NCBI GenBank assembly: GCA_035689185.1
Contig: DASSLY010000096.1
Location: forward strand, 62,001-126,000
DNA length: 64,000 nucleotides
From: DASSLY01 sp035689185
Lineage (GTDB): Bacteria; Actinomycetota; Actinomycetes; Actinomycetales; Dermatophilaceae
Reading direction: 5' to 3'
The notes below the pieces were generated by a model. The model was not told where the DNA came from. It saw only the letters and a program-made list of their open reading frames with translations, and did not search any database. Both the position numbers and the translations under genes were made by a program. This document shows, in pieces, positions 36,050-45,348 of this stretch (position 1 is its first letter; every line of letters starts with the position of its first letter).

Positions 36050-36388
36050 ATGGGTGAGCCGGAGGTCAGGGCGGTGGGGAAGCAGAGCGTGCGGCAGATG
36101 GCGCGTCGGGCGGCGCTGGACGCGCAGGCCAAGATGCGGGCCCAGCGAGTCGAGCGCGAGAAGCGGGTGAGTTCGTTGGGGTTGCAGGTGATGCTCGCGC
36201 TGGGGGAGCGCGACGAGCTGGTCGCTCGGTGCGAGCGGCGGGCCGGGAAGGCACTGCGGGGAATGACCGAGGGTGCGGGGTTGGGCCTGGCCGAGGCGGT
36301 GCAGTGGTGCGGCGGGAGCATGACGCGGCAGGAGGCGGCCAGGCTGCGCGCTCTGGTGGACGGCGAGGGGGCCAGTCCGAACCGGTGA
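36050..36388 (+). CDS. Small basic protein divergent from the relaxase
   Basis: 112 residues from ATG 36050, behind gaggagg. Strongly basic, helical N-terminal half (VGKQSVRQMARRAALDAQAK, RAQRVEREKRV) and a C-terminal half with LAEAVQWCGGSMTRQEAARL, which may be a helix-turn-helix. No family recognised. Position and charge fit an oriT-binding relaxosome accessory protein. This is inference. Confidence 0.5.
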   Translation: MGEPEVRAVGKQSVRQMARRAALDAQAKMRAQRVEREKRVSSLGLQVMLALGERDELVARCERRAGKALRGMTEGAGLGLAEAVQWCGGSMTRQEAARLRALVDGEGASPNR

Positions 36389-37015
36389 CAGCGACGTCGG
36401 CCTCGTCGGGGCCTGCGGACGGCCTCGTGTTGTGGCTGGCTCAGCGGGCGGGCGCGGCCGCTTGACGAGCGGAGTGACCATGAGGCGAAGGCGTGGCAGC
36501 GTGGCCGTTCAGCGTGGCGATAGTCGGGTTGGCACGGTCGGTCCCGCCGACCGTGATCCACACCGGCAAACGCATGGTCACGAGCACCTGACGCCCTTGG
36601 CGCAGGACCCGGTGCTGTCCAAGCCGGCTGCGAAATCGTCGGCCGGCAGGTTCAGGAATTTAGCGTGTTCGTGGTTCTGCAACAGGTACTCCGACCCCCG
36701 CGCCCAGCGCCTCGGGCTGGTGTGGGTGAAGGGCCTGGGGGGCACGGTTGTTGCGGCCCATCCGGGACCTGCTGACGACGCCGAACCGCGGATGCCGGGG
36801 CTCGGCGACCGGGCCGTGAGGGGCGGATCCGGTCGGGCGACGCCGGCGACGCTGTCCACCAGAAGGTGACGGAAGTCTTTCGGGGGGGACAGACGCCCTG
36901 CACGGGACCGCACCGGCGGTCGTGTCTACCTCTGTACCGACGAAGGCCGACTGTATAGTCCTATACAGTCGCGCGAGAGGCACCTTCCACGGCGGCGGCG
37001 TGATGGGAGGACACC
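36389..37015 (+). other. Intergenic region of about 630 bases
   Basis: No convincing gene. Candidate frames on both strands are short and arginine/proline-rich. Could be the remains of an older gene. The last 70 bases carry a strong palindrome (36949-36970) and the ribosome site of the next gene. Confidence 0.4.
36949..36970. promoter_or_regulatory. Perfect inverted repeat, candidate operator
   Basis: Ten-base arms gactgtatag and ctatacagtc flank a 2-base centre (tc), giving a 22-bp palindrome with an AT-rich core, 45 bases before the start at 37016. In this GC-rich DNA it stands out and probably binds a dimeric repressor or contains the -10 element of the promoter. Confidence 0.65.
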
Positions 37016-37465
37016 ATGCAGGCGTTGACGACCGATTCGGTTCTTGAGCGGGTTCTGACGAGGTTGCGACACCAGCACGTGGCGACCTTGGCGTCGGCCG
37101 AGGTGCTCCGACGAACCGGGCACCCCCGGACCGCGCGGGAGCTGCTGGGCGCGGCCGAGGACCTCGCCGCCGAGATCGACAGCGTGAAGGCGGGCGGCGA
37201 TCCGCGGCGGCGCGCCTGTCTGGTCTGCGGCTGCACGCAGGAGCGAGGCTGCGCCGGCGGGTGTGTCTGGGTGGGCGCTCCGACGGGCGTCGACCTGTGC
37301 AGCCGGTGCGCAGCGGTGGTGGATCCCATAAACCCTCCGGCGGGCCGTGCCGGCGACCTGACGCCCGTGCTGGACCCGGACGAGGCGGGGTTGCGATGGT
37401 GCAGACCGGCGGTGGGGGAAGAGATCCCCAGCCATGAGGGACAGCACGAAAGCAGCACGGGATGA
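37016..37465 (+). CDS. Cys-rich small protein behind the palindrome
   Basis: 149 residues; ATG 37016 with gggagg upstream. A helical first part (about 10-60) is followed by a zinc-site cluster: CLVCGCTQERGCAGGCVWV then DLCSRC (about 69-99), a combination common in small phage/ICE proteins. The rest is disordered. Overlaps the next gene as ATGA. Function unknown; DNA or RNA contact through the zinc cluster is plausible. Confidence 0.6.
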   Translation: MQALTTDSVLERVLTRLRHQHVATLASAEVLRRTGHPRTARELLGAAEDLAAEIDSVKAGGDPRRRACLVCGCTQERGCAGGCVWVGAPTGVDLCSRCAAVVDPINPPAGRAGDLTPVLDPDEAGLRWCRPAVGEEIPSHEGQHESSTG

Positions 37466-38352
37466 GTGATTCCCGAGCCTGGGAGGAGGTCATGGCCGAT
37501 GCCATCGGGGTGCTGACCGAGGCAGCCCGGCTCCGCCGACCGGTGCTCGAGCAGGCCGGGGGCGGATGCCGTCGCGAGCATCCCGCTCGCGGCGAGCCCG
37601 TGGACTGGGCCGAGTTCGTCACTCTCGCCGTCGCCGGCGCGATCGCCAACGTCGGTGGCATTGCGAGGGCCCTGCAGGGCCGACCGACGTCGTGGGAGGC
37701 CGACAGCGTCCGCAGCATGCTCCTGTCGACCGTCGGCGACGACCCGGCCGAGCTCCTACGCCACCGGACGGAGCCACTGCGCGTGGTGCTCCGGCCATCG
37801 GAGGTCCTGGCCGACTTGGGATACGACGCCGTCTACGACGAGTCCCAGCGAATCCTGCGCGAGCAGCAGAGCCGGCACGTCTGGCGCTACGAGCTGGCGG
37901 AGGACCTGAGCTGGAGGGCAGTCGACGAGGCGGCGCCGGCATACGACGGTTGTTCAGATGACTGGACGCGAGCCGGCGGCGTCGTCCTGGCCGTCCCCCG
38001 GTCAGGGGAGGATGAGCAGGAGTACGACCGTCTATTCGACCTCGAAGTGCGCTCGGAGGACCTTCGCTACGACGGTGACCCACGCGAGTACGGCGAGGCG
38101 CTGCGGGCAACCGTCGAAGCGAAGGCCGCCGAGCTGTTCCCCGATGTCCCGGTCCAGGTCGAGGTCGACCTGGGTGACCACACATTCCCCGAGCTCGACG
38201 ACCTCTACGGGCCCGGGGAGCGGCTGGTCGAGGTCGCACGGCAGGAAACGAGGTTGCCGTGGAGCGGCCTCGCCCCCAAGGACTACCCAGCCGGGGGGTT
38301 CGTTGACGTCGAGCGCGCCGCGGGCAGGCTTCCGCATCAGCGCGTGCGGTGA
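37462..38352 (+). CDS. Hypothetical accessory protein
   Basis: 296 residues, ATGA overlap with the Cys-rich gene. Soluble and acidic, with ARLRRPVLEQAGGGCRREHP near the N-terminus and repeated Asp/Glu-rich segments (VLRPSEVLADLGYDAVYDES, DLGDHTFPELDDLYGPGERL). No known motif. A GTG at 38349 overlaps its stop but that frame is junk-like. Confidence 0.5.
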   Translation: MSDSRAWEEVMADAIGVLTEAARLRRPVLEQAGGGCRREHPARGEPVDWAEFVTLAVAGAIANVGGIARALQGRPTSWEADSVRSMLLSTVGDDPAELLRHRTEPLRVVLRPSEVLADLGYDAVYDESQRILREQQSRHVWRYELAEDLSWRAVDEAAPAYDGCSDDWTRAGGVVLAVPRSGEDEQEYDRLFDLEVRSEDLRYDGDPREYGEALRATVEAKAAELFPDVPVQVEVDLGDHTFPELDDLYGPGERLVEVARQETRLPWSGLAPKDYPAGGFVDVERAAGRLPHQRVR

Positions 38353-38512
38353 GCGAGGCCGGACCCTGGCGCCGCCTCGGGAGCCCGATAGGAAGCGTGA
38401 CTGTGGTGGCGCGACTGCCGGGGGCCTGGCTCACCGGAGCGAACCGCTGGTGTCCCGGATCACGGCGGCCGCCGCGGCACCGCACGTCATCGCGTTGGGA
38501 ATCGCGTGGTCA

Positions 38513-38824
38513 TTGCCGAGCAGGGGCCCGCGTCCACGGGCGTCACGCCGACCTGAATGCGGGCCAGCGACGATCTGTACTGTCGTAGACACCTACCCGG
38601 AGTGCGCGGAAAGGGTCGCCGAGCTGGACGAGTCGCTGCCCGAACTCAGAGCGCTGGCCAAGGCGCGCGCGGCGAGTGAACGCGCCGACGCCGCCCGCGA
38701 CCGCACGCGGCAACAGCTGCGCGAGGCCGTGCTGGGCGCGGTCGCGGCCGGGATCCCCGAAGCTGAGGTCGCCAGGCGCTCGGGCGTCACTCGAATGACG
38801 GTACGCGCCTGGATCGGCAAGTGA
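38513..38824 (+). CDS. Small HTH protein, start uncertain
   Basis: About 100 residues. The visible part begins with a coiled-coil-like helix (ERVAELDESLPELRALAKAR) and ends in a helix-turn-helix (GIPEAEVARRSGVTRMTVRA), typical of small plasmid or phage regulators. No ATG or GTG lies in a good place upstream; the TTG at 38513 is a guess. The true start may be near 38582, where ctgtactgtcgtagac could be a promoter/leaderless start. Confidence 0.45.
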   Translation: MPSRGPRPRASRRPECGPATICTVVDTYPECAERVAELDESLPELRALAKARAASERADAARDRTRQQLREAVLGAVAAGIPEAEVARRSGVTRMTVRAWIGK

Positions 38825-39005
38825 AGCCGTCGCCGGACAGCCCTCGACACGTGACAGCCACGGGTTTAGATTGCTTTAGACAAGAAGAAATATCTAAGTC
38901 GGTCGAAGGGGATGGATCCCATGGACAGTACGCATATAGGCCCGGCTTCGGCGCCAGGCGCGCACGTGCCAGTTCCGTTGAACTTCTGTGGCGGCTCGGT
39001 GAGCA

Positions 39006-39390
39006 TCAGGCTGCGGTCACGTCTTGAGTCTTGCAGTCGGCACCGATAGTGTCGGCTCCGGCATGCCATTGCAACGCGGCTCGGAGGGCGGGCAGGTGCA
39101 GGTGCCCATTCACCCGGCGGAATTGCTTTGACGCCTCGACCATCCCCGCGGCGCACCAGCGCAGCGCCGTCTGCCCGTCGGGGCAGCGCTTGACGTTACG
39201 GGCGTGGTCCGGCTGATCGAGATCATCGACTCCACGGCGTTGGTGCTTCGAAGGGTTCTGGGCAGCGTTGGCGGGACGTCGAGGCGCAGCACGGTCGGGG
39301 TCTCGGCCATCCCCCGCGCAGGCTGCCGGCGGCGCCGGGGTGGGTCTTGTCGAGTTCCTTTGGCGACCGATGCGCAATCATCGAAGACAC
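39006..39390 (-). pseudogene. IS256-type transposase remnant
   Basis: On the minus strand, one frame gives the phrase VPPTLPRTLRSTNAVESM and another NVKRCPDGQTALRWCAAGM followed by FRRVNGHLHLPALRAAL. Both are recognisable as the C-terminal part of IS256/Mutator transposases, but they are in different frames, so there is a frameshift near 39210-39230. N-terminal parts and ends of the element are missing. A dead fragment. Confidence 0.75.
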
Positions 39391-39402
39391 GTGACTGATG
39401 CA

Positions 39403-39894
39403 TCACCTGCGCGAAACGCGCCGCTCCAGGTCGGCGCGAGCCGCGTCTGCGAACGCGTTCTCTGCCGCCCAACAGGCTCTCAGGACGTCGCCCGGGACCT
39501 GTCCAGGTCCGTGGCGCCCTCTGGCTGCTGCGATCTGTCGGACGGCCAGCCCTAGCGCACGGGCCGCGTCGTCAACGACCGTTTCACCCACAAGCAGTTG
39601 CACCCGCGCATAGGTGTTGTCCAGCGCTTCCCACCGCTCTGTAGCACCGTCGATCACGGCCACTTCTTCGCCCTCCACGGAAACCAATTCGACGGCCATG
39701 CGCTCGGTGATGAGGAACCGACGAAACTGGCGATGGGAAGCGAGGAACGTCACGTAAGCCTCTTGCAGAGTCTTGCTCTGCTCCATGTCCCGAGCCTCCC
39801 GCAGCATTCGGCGCTGACTCCGATCGGACAACCAGGATCCAAGACCGACTCCCCCGAGACCACCCACGAGGCCAGTTAGAACGCCAAGATCCAC
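39403..39894 (-). CDS. Hypothetical protein with N-terminal membrane helix
   Basis: 163 residues from GTG 39894. A short glycine-rich hydrophobic helix (about 2-22) is followed by a basic segment (SDRSQRRMLREARDMEQ) and a helical cytoplasmic domain. No known family; topology resembles small membrane-anchored accessory proteins. Upstream is a stem-loop with gcttcg/cgaagc arms (39915-39938). Confidence 0.5.
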   Translation of the reverse strand: MDLGVLTGLVGGLGGVGLGSWLSDRSQRRMLREARDMEQSKTLQEAYVTFLASHRQFRRFLITERMAVELVSVEGEEVAVIDGATERWEALDNTYARVQLLVGETVVDDAARALGLAVRQIAAARGRHGPGQVPGDVLRACWAAENAFADAARADLERRVSRR

Positions 39895-40305
39895 GGTGCC
39901 ACCCTACTCATGCAGCTTCGTTAGCGCGTTAGCGAAGCCGAATTCGGCATCGCCAGCTCCGTTCGGCCCGCGCGTGGCAGGTCCCGCTGCAGGTGGGGTT
40001 GACGCGTGAGGCCGGATCACCTGTTGACGGCGGCTCGCGTTCCAGTACCACGCCCGGTCTTCCAATCAACCCCGGCTGGTCAGGGTGGCCGGGGAAGGTG
40101 CTCCGCACCTGCGCAACCACGTCCGCCACTCGAAGCCCCCGGCTACCGGGTCACCCTCGAACCCGCCGGCTGACCAGCCACTCGACCCCACCATCGGGAG
40201 TCCGACGGGGCGCCTCCCAGCCCACCCACCGTCGATTTTCCCGTCAGGACGAGTCGGCCGGCGCTGTCCCGGACAGGATGCGTGCCAGCCGCGGCTGTGA
40301 CACTG
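39895..40305. other. Intergenic, about 410 bases
   Basis: Contains the small hairpin at 39915-39938 (6-bp stem, 12-base loop with two ttag runs), probably tied to the promoter of the gene on its left. Otherwise no convincing coding or RNA signal. Confidence 0.4.
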
Positions 40306-41160
40306 CTAGACCGCAGAGGTTACGAGCGCGATCTGGGGACGCTCGGGGGGGCCGATCAGCGCATGGACTCGTTCGTGCACATCCGGTGAGCTCGAGCAGC
40401 GAAGCAGGAACCGGGACATTGCCTGACCGAGGCCGGCCTGGCGAACCCGTTCGTCGCCGAGCTCGCGGAGCGTCGCGGCCCAGGCCCGCTCCCACATACT
40501 GACGAGGTAGGACAGCACGCCGACGACGGCGATGACGGCGGCGACTGGCCACTGGTGCACCGCACCGGCCTGCGCTGCGGCGATCGCCGCGATCAACAAC
40601 CGCGCCCGCCAAGCCCAGCGCAGCAGCGGCAACCACCGGAAGGCCCGCGACAGGCCGTGAGCCAGCCCGCGGAGGGCCTGCCACGGCAGCGTCCAGAACT
40701 CCAGCGCCGGGTCGAAACGCACGGCGCCGCTGAGCACCACACCGGCGCCGTGGCCGAGGACCGCTGCCGCCTGGTCGATGGGTAGTTGCCGGTCGCGGAC
40801 CGCGGCCACCATGCCGGCCGAAACCACGACGGTCCCGCGGCCGGCTCCTGCGGCTCCGATCGGCACGACGCCGTCCTGCATCAATAGCCGGAGCCCGCCC
40901 ATGGGGACTCCGCGCTGGCACAGCAGCGCAACGGCGGGGGCCAGCACCGCGGCCTCCGCCGGGCTGAGGTACCGGGCACGGAACAGGACCCGGACCGCCG
41001 GCGACTCCGCGGCTCCGAGCAGCAACAAACCCATGATGGTCAGGCCACCCACGAACCCGGCCAGGCCCACCGCCGCGGGCAGCACCGCACCTACCACGAA
41101 CGTCAGCACCATGCTGACCAGGACCGCGGGCCCGTACGCGAGCACCTTCCTCGTCGTCAC
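40306..41160 (-). CDS. M48-like membrane protein without HExxH motif
   Basis: 284 residues from GTG 41160 with gggagg upstream. Two N-terminal membrane helices (about 8-50), an M48-type layout, and a second hydrophobic pair (about 190-225). Where M48 proteases have HExxH, this one has LGHGAGVVL: the first His is kept but the glutamate and second His are gone. It therefore cannot be an ordinary active protease unless metal binding is rearranged. Related degenerate copies occur in actinobacterial elements as I recall. Function unknown. Confidence 0.5.
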   Translation of the reverse strand: MTTRKVLAYGPAVLVSMVLTFVVGAVLPAAVGLAGFVGGLTIMGLLLLGAAESPAVRVLFRARYLSPAEAAVLAPAVALLCQRGVPMGGLRLLMQDGVVPIGAAGAGRGTVVVSAGMVAAVRDRQLPIDQAAAVLGHGAGVVLSGAVRFDPALEFWTLPWQALRGLAHGLSRAFRWLPLLRWAWRARLLIAAIAAAQAGAVHQWPVAAVIAVVGVLSYLVSMWERAWAATLRELGDERVRQAGLGQAMSRFLLRCSSSPDVHERVHALIGPPERPQIALVTSAV

Positions 41161-41390
41161 CGGTGTCACCTCCCTCTCGGGTCGAGGTGCACTAGTGCGA
41201 ACACCTCGACTGCGGCCGGTGCTGACCTCCCGAGCGGCACCGGTGGCCATATGGCCCACGAGAGCAGTGTCGTCCCCACCTATGACATGCCCGGCGGCGG
41301 CGTCCACAGGCTCGGGAGGAGGCCCGACGCGTCGCGGCGAGATCTGGGTGGATGGGTGCGCCAACCTCGCCGCGAACCTAGGAGACAACC

Positions 41391-41741
41391 ATGATGAGCA
41401 CCGACCCCCGCCCCACTGACCAGCTCGCGGCCGCGAGCCTGGGCACCGTCGCCCGACTGCTGGCGCGCGCCTCGGACCTGGCCTGGGACCAGGCATCGAC
41501 CAATCCCGACCCGGCCCTGCGCTTCCTGGGGCTCGGTCTGGACCTGGCCACATCCCAGGCCCTCGAGCTGCTGCCCGCGGGCAACGACATCGACGAACTC
41601 GCAACCGTCGAGACCGACCCGCTGCAGCTGCTGCGCGCTGCCGAGCAGCTCACCCGGCTGCACCCGATCGAGGACTTACCGCCAGGAACGGCGCAGCTGA
41701 TCGTCACGATCTGCGACCTGCTCAACCAGCACGCGCCGTGA
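41391..41741 (+). CDS. Hypothetical accessory protein
   Basis: 116 residues; ATG 41391 preceded by taggaga. All-helical and mostly acidic/leucine-rich (LGTVARLLARASDLAW, RFLGLGLDLATSQALELL). No motif. Its stop overlaps the GTG of the next gene, so the two form a unit, divergently transcribed from the M48-like gene across a 230-base gap. Confidence 0.5.
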   Translation: MMSTDPRPTDQLAAASLGTVARLLARASDLAWDQASTNPDPALRFLGLGLDLATSQALELLPAGNDIDELATVETDPLQLLRAAEQLTRLHPIEDLPPGTAQLIVTICDLLNQHAP

Positions 41742-43234
41742 CCGGCCGCGACAAGCGCAGCGTCGGCGAACTTCTCCTCGAGTCCGATCACACCGCCAGG
41801 GCGATCCTCATGGACGTCGACGAGATGGACGCCGCCACGATGCTGCGCACCTGGGGTGAAGTCGTCCAGGCCGCCGGCAAGCTGTGGCAGGCGCTGCCGC
41901 CGGTCACCCCTGCCCACCCGGTCACCGGCGAGCACCTCCCCGACTCCGCAGACCTCGCCATCCAACAGCTCCAAGCGATGGGCGGAGCAATGCACCGCAC
42001 CGGACACGGGCGAGCCTGGCCCGGTGACGGGGCCGCAGACGAGCGGCTCCTGCGCATCGCCGAGAGCTTCAGCAGGGCAACCGACCTGATCAACCGGCAC
42101 CCCACTCCTCGGCCCCCGCTCAGCGACCCCGAACGACGCGACCTGCAGGCCGTCAGGGCCCGGATCATGCACACCCTGTACACCGGCTCCCACGGTGTCG
42201 CCGTCGCAGTCGGCCAGCGGGTGCGCCAGCTAGAGGCGAAGATGACCACCCGAGGGGCGCTCACCTCAGGGGACTCACTAAGGCAAGCCCGCGCCGCACA
42301 CGAGCGGCTTACCGCCTTCGAGCAACAGGCCGGCGCCGTTGTCACCGGCGGCTACTCTCTTGACCTGAGGGGGGAACACCGCGAGCCACCCACCGCCGGA
42401 CGGCTCGCGCAGGCCCTGGCCACCTGGAGCGTCCAGGCCCACCGGACCCTGGCCATCCGGGTCAACACCGCCGACCTCATGCTCATCGCCCACACCCAGG
42501 CCGTCGTACTCACCGCCGGCAACACCCTTGCCCGGGCCGCAGCCGACACCGGTCACCTCGACCGGCCGCAGTACACGACCCGGCTCTCCCCCGCCCTCGA
42601 GGCAAGCCAAGCACGCTGGGAGACGATGGCCGGCCTCTGGAAACAACTCACTCCGCCGACCTCACGTCGCGTCGAGGCTGACCTCGCCCGCGCGGCCTTC
42701 GAGACCCGGGCGGCACTGCGCGAACTCCTTGGCGACGGCACAACCATCGCCGGCACAACCCTGATCGCTGAACGAACCGACCTGGCCCAGGTTCGCCGAC
42801 TCGTCCAGCAAGTCGTCGCCGCCAACCTCGACCTGGCGCAGGCCACCCATGACGCAACCACCAACGCAGAGCTGGTTGGCGCCGCACGAGTTGTGAACAT
42901 GATGGCGATCGCCACTCGGGGCCGGGACCCGCGAGACGCTCACACCATCGACGGCAGCCCCCTCGCTGTGTGGGTTTCGCCCCGCGACCTGCTCGCCAAC
43001 CGACCCGTCCCCCTACCCAAGCACGTCCGCGACGGACTGACGGCCACCGCCGACAGCCTCATCGAGGCCAACAGGACAGCCATGAGCGCAGCAGCCTTCC
43101 TGGACGCCGCAACCCGGCAGAACCACCAGACTCGCCGGAACGGTGAGCGAACCGCCGGTCGACGCGAGGCACATCACGACCGGACCATCAGCAGCACGCC
43201 GGCGGCTCGGCCGGGGCCGCGCTGCGAGAGGTGA
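41738..43234 (+). CDS. Large helical hypothetical protein
   Basis: 498 residues from GTG 41738, overlapping the preceding stop. Almost entirely helical with many Ala/Leu/Arg and no membrane helix; disordered basic C-terminus (about 465-498). No recognised domain. Appears in a two-gene unit of the element, perhaps for stability or regulation of transfer. Confidence 0.5.
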   Translation: MTGRDKRSVGELLLESDHTARAILMDVDEMDAATMLRTWGEVVQAAGKLWQALPPVTPAHPVTGEHLPDSADLAIQQLQAMGGAMHRTGHGRAWPGDGAADERLLRIAESFSRATDLINRHPTPRPPLSDPERRDLQAVRARIMHTLYTGSHGVAVAVGQRVRQLEAKMTTRGALTSGDSLRQARAAHERLTAFEQQAGAVVTGGYSLDLRGEHREPPTAGRLAQALATWSVQAHRTLAIRVNTADLMLIAHTQAVVLTAGNTLARAAADTGHLDRPQYTTRLSPALEASQARWETMAGLWKQLTPPTSRRVEADLARAAFETRAALRELLGDGTTIAGTTLIAERTDLAQVRRLVQQVVAANLDLAQATHDATTNAELVGAARVVNMMAIATRGRDPRDAHTIDGSPLAVWVSPRDLLANRPVPLPKHVRDGLTATADSLIEANRTAMSAAAFLDAATRQNHQTRRNGERTAGRREAHHDRTISSTPAARPGPRCER

Positions 43235-43287
43235 CTCGGACGACGGCCAATCGGTAGGGACTCACCCGGGCTATCGCGACGACCGCA

Positions 43288-44100
43288 TCATGTCTGGTCT
43301 TCGCGGATGTCGAGCGCCGGGAGGGCGTCGACGATCTTCATCGTCTCAAGGCTGACCGTTACGATCCGGGCGAGCAGGTCGATGATGTACCTCGGGTCCG
43401 ACACCTCGCGCGACCAGTCGTTGGGATCGTTGACAATGCCGACGTCTTGTCGATCTTGACCTGGTAGCGGTCGATGATCCACTCGATCGCCGACCGCGAA
43501 CCAAGCATGTAGCGGTACGCTTCCTTGGGCATCCCATTCAGCGTGATCCGCGAGTTGTAGACGATGGTCGATCGGTCGGCCACGAGCTTCTTGGTCTCGA
43601 GGTCGCGGACCTTGGCGAAGCCCACCTTCTGGACCCGGAAGTGCTCGTATGCCGCGTCACCGGTCGGCGCCGGATCGTCCAGTCCCGCAAGCGGATACGG
43701 GGTGACCGTCTCGTAGCCGAGGTGCAGCTCCGAGAGCCGTCGGCCAGCGGCGATGAACGGCTCGGCCTCGGTGACGAGGGGGATGCGCGGGAGCATCTTC
43801 TTGAGGTCAGCCGCGTAGGTCCCGAGCTAGTCGGGTGCAGCAGCCCGTAGACGTAGTAGAAGACATCGTCTTTGGTGATCGAGGGACCGTATGCCGCGCG
43901 GAACCGTCCCAACGCCTCGTCGGTGACGTTGTCAATCCTCCGGTAGCCATCGACAACATCAGCGGTACCGCCGAGCGCCAGCATTCCATCTCCGCCGACT
44001 TTCTCGTAACGCCATCTTGGAAAGAACGGGCCATTTTGACCAGCGACCATCGCTTGGACGCCGGGGATCTGATTAAGCATGACTAGCGAGAAATTGGCCG
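43288..44100 (-). pseudogene. Broken C-terminal part of an ISP-type/DEAD restriction helicase
   Basis: The recognisable stretch begins GATANFSLVMLNQIP and includes KKMLPRIPLVTEAEPF, LHLGYETVTPYPLAG, GSRSAIEWIIDRYQVK and DPNDWSREVSDPRYIIDLLARI, read in three frames. Frameshifts lie near 43830 and 43440 (one missing base near GIVNDPNDW). The N-terminal motor and nuclease/methylase parts are absent. It ends abruptly at about 44100, where a relaxase fragment begins on the other strand. A dead remnant. Confidence 0.7.
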
Positions 44101-45263
44101 TTGCCCCCACACGTGCAAGCCGGCGGGGCCTTCGGCCTGCTCGTCGCCGACCGCGACGACGCCCCCGAACTCGGCGTCGTCCGCCGGTTCCGTCACGAAT
44201 GGGAACGCGACGCCTCCCTCCAGTTGCGCGCCGGCCGCCGCACCAGCATCGAGGCCTACCAGAGGCACGGCCGAATCATCGGCGGCCCCCGCGAGGAGCT
44301 CCTGGACCGCCTGTAGGTCGCGTGGCGGGCAGACATCGACGCCGGCAGATCGGCGATCATGGTCGCGGCCGACGCCGCCACGGTCGTCGAGCTCAACTCC
44401 CGCGCCCGCGCCGACCGGGTGGCATCCAGCCTGGTCGGTGGCGGCGGTGTCACCACGGCGAGCGGGGTGGTGATCGGAGTGGGAGATGCCGTCGTCACCC
44501 GCCGCAACAACCGTGACCTGACCGTCCCCGGTGGCTGGGTCAAGAATGGCGACACCTGGACCGTGTCAGCACTGCGCCCCGACGGCTCAGCGACCCTCAC
44601 GCGGCCCGGCAGCGTGGCCGTTGCACAAGTCTCCGTCGACTTGCCCACGGCATACGTCTCCGAACACCTGGACCTCGGCTACGCCATGACCGCGCACCGT
44701 GCCCAAGGTCGCACCGTCGACGTCGCGCACGCCTACGTCACAGCCACCACGACGTGGGAGCCGCTGCACGTCATGGCCGTGGACGGGAGTCGAACCTGCT
44801 CTACGTGGACACCACCAACGACCCAGATCGAGCAACCGCCCACGGCGACCTGCCCGCGACGGACCCGGTCGCCCTTCTGCATGGCGCGCTCGCCAGCAGC
44901 GCCGCAGACCACTCGGCCACGCAGGCCCGGAAGGAACAAGCTCAGGCCGATAGCAGCCCAAGCCGAGTCATCGCCGAAGGTGCCGCCCTGCGCGCACTGG
45001 CACGCGAGCGGCGCCTCATCACCGCTCTGCTCGCGGCCGGCTACACGGCCAACAACATCGACGACGCCAAGGACGCCGACCGGTGGCGACCACTCCTTGA
45101 GGCGGTGGTGGCAGCGGAGAGGATCGGCATCGAAACGTGGTGGGTCTCGGCGGTGGTCGGGTCTCCAAGGACGCAAAGTCCCCTCGAGGCCCTCGAGGCG
45201 GAAATTTCGGCGGCGCGCACGGCACCACCGGCGAGTGGGAGTGAGCACCCCGACTCACGGTGA
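44101..45263 (+). pseudogene. Broken C-terminal part of a second MobF relaxase-helicase
   Basis: Text such as GGAFGLLVADRDDAPELGVVRRF and RADIDAGRSAIMVA matches the second helicase half of TrwC/TraA-type relaxases. An amber stop (tag at 44314-44316) interrupts the chain, and a one-base shift near 44785 moves it to another frame (LLYVDTTNDPDRATAHGD). The N-terminal relaxase domain is missing. It is unrelated in position to the intact relaxase at 29917-35814 and shows an older mobile element was once here. Confidence 0.7.
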
Positions 45264-45321
45264 CCAGCATCAGGTCTCTCACTTATCCCGACTCGCGAGG
45301 TGACAATCTCGTAGAGGGTTG

Positions 45322-45341
45322 CAGCATGTAGTGATATGCTG
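45322..45341. promoter_or_regulatory. Inverted repeat at the start of the helicase gene
   Basis: Arms cagcat and atgctg flank an 8-base centre (gtagtgat), ending 7 bases before ATG 45349. A TATGCT-like -10 element overlaps it. No ribosome site is visible, so the mRNA may be leaderless and the repeat may be an autoregulatory operator for the N-terminal MerR-like domain. Confidence 0.45.
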
Positions 45342-45348
45342 TATAACT

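Noticed and set aside
36480..36869. A plus-strand frame in the gap after the small basic gene
   Set aside because: Low-quality composition, no ribosome site and no similarity seen; frames on the opposite strand look equally random.
38349..38588. A GTG-started 79-residue frame overlapping the stop at 38352
   Set aside because: The overlap is attractive, but the composition is arginine-rich and unlike a real protein, and a real HTH gene lies over the end of it in another frame.
40306..41604. A longer start for the M48-like protein
   Set aside because: The extra residues are proline- and arginine-rich and overlap the divergent gene; GTG 41160 has a good ribosome site.
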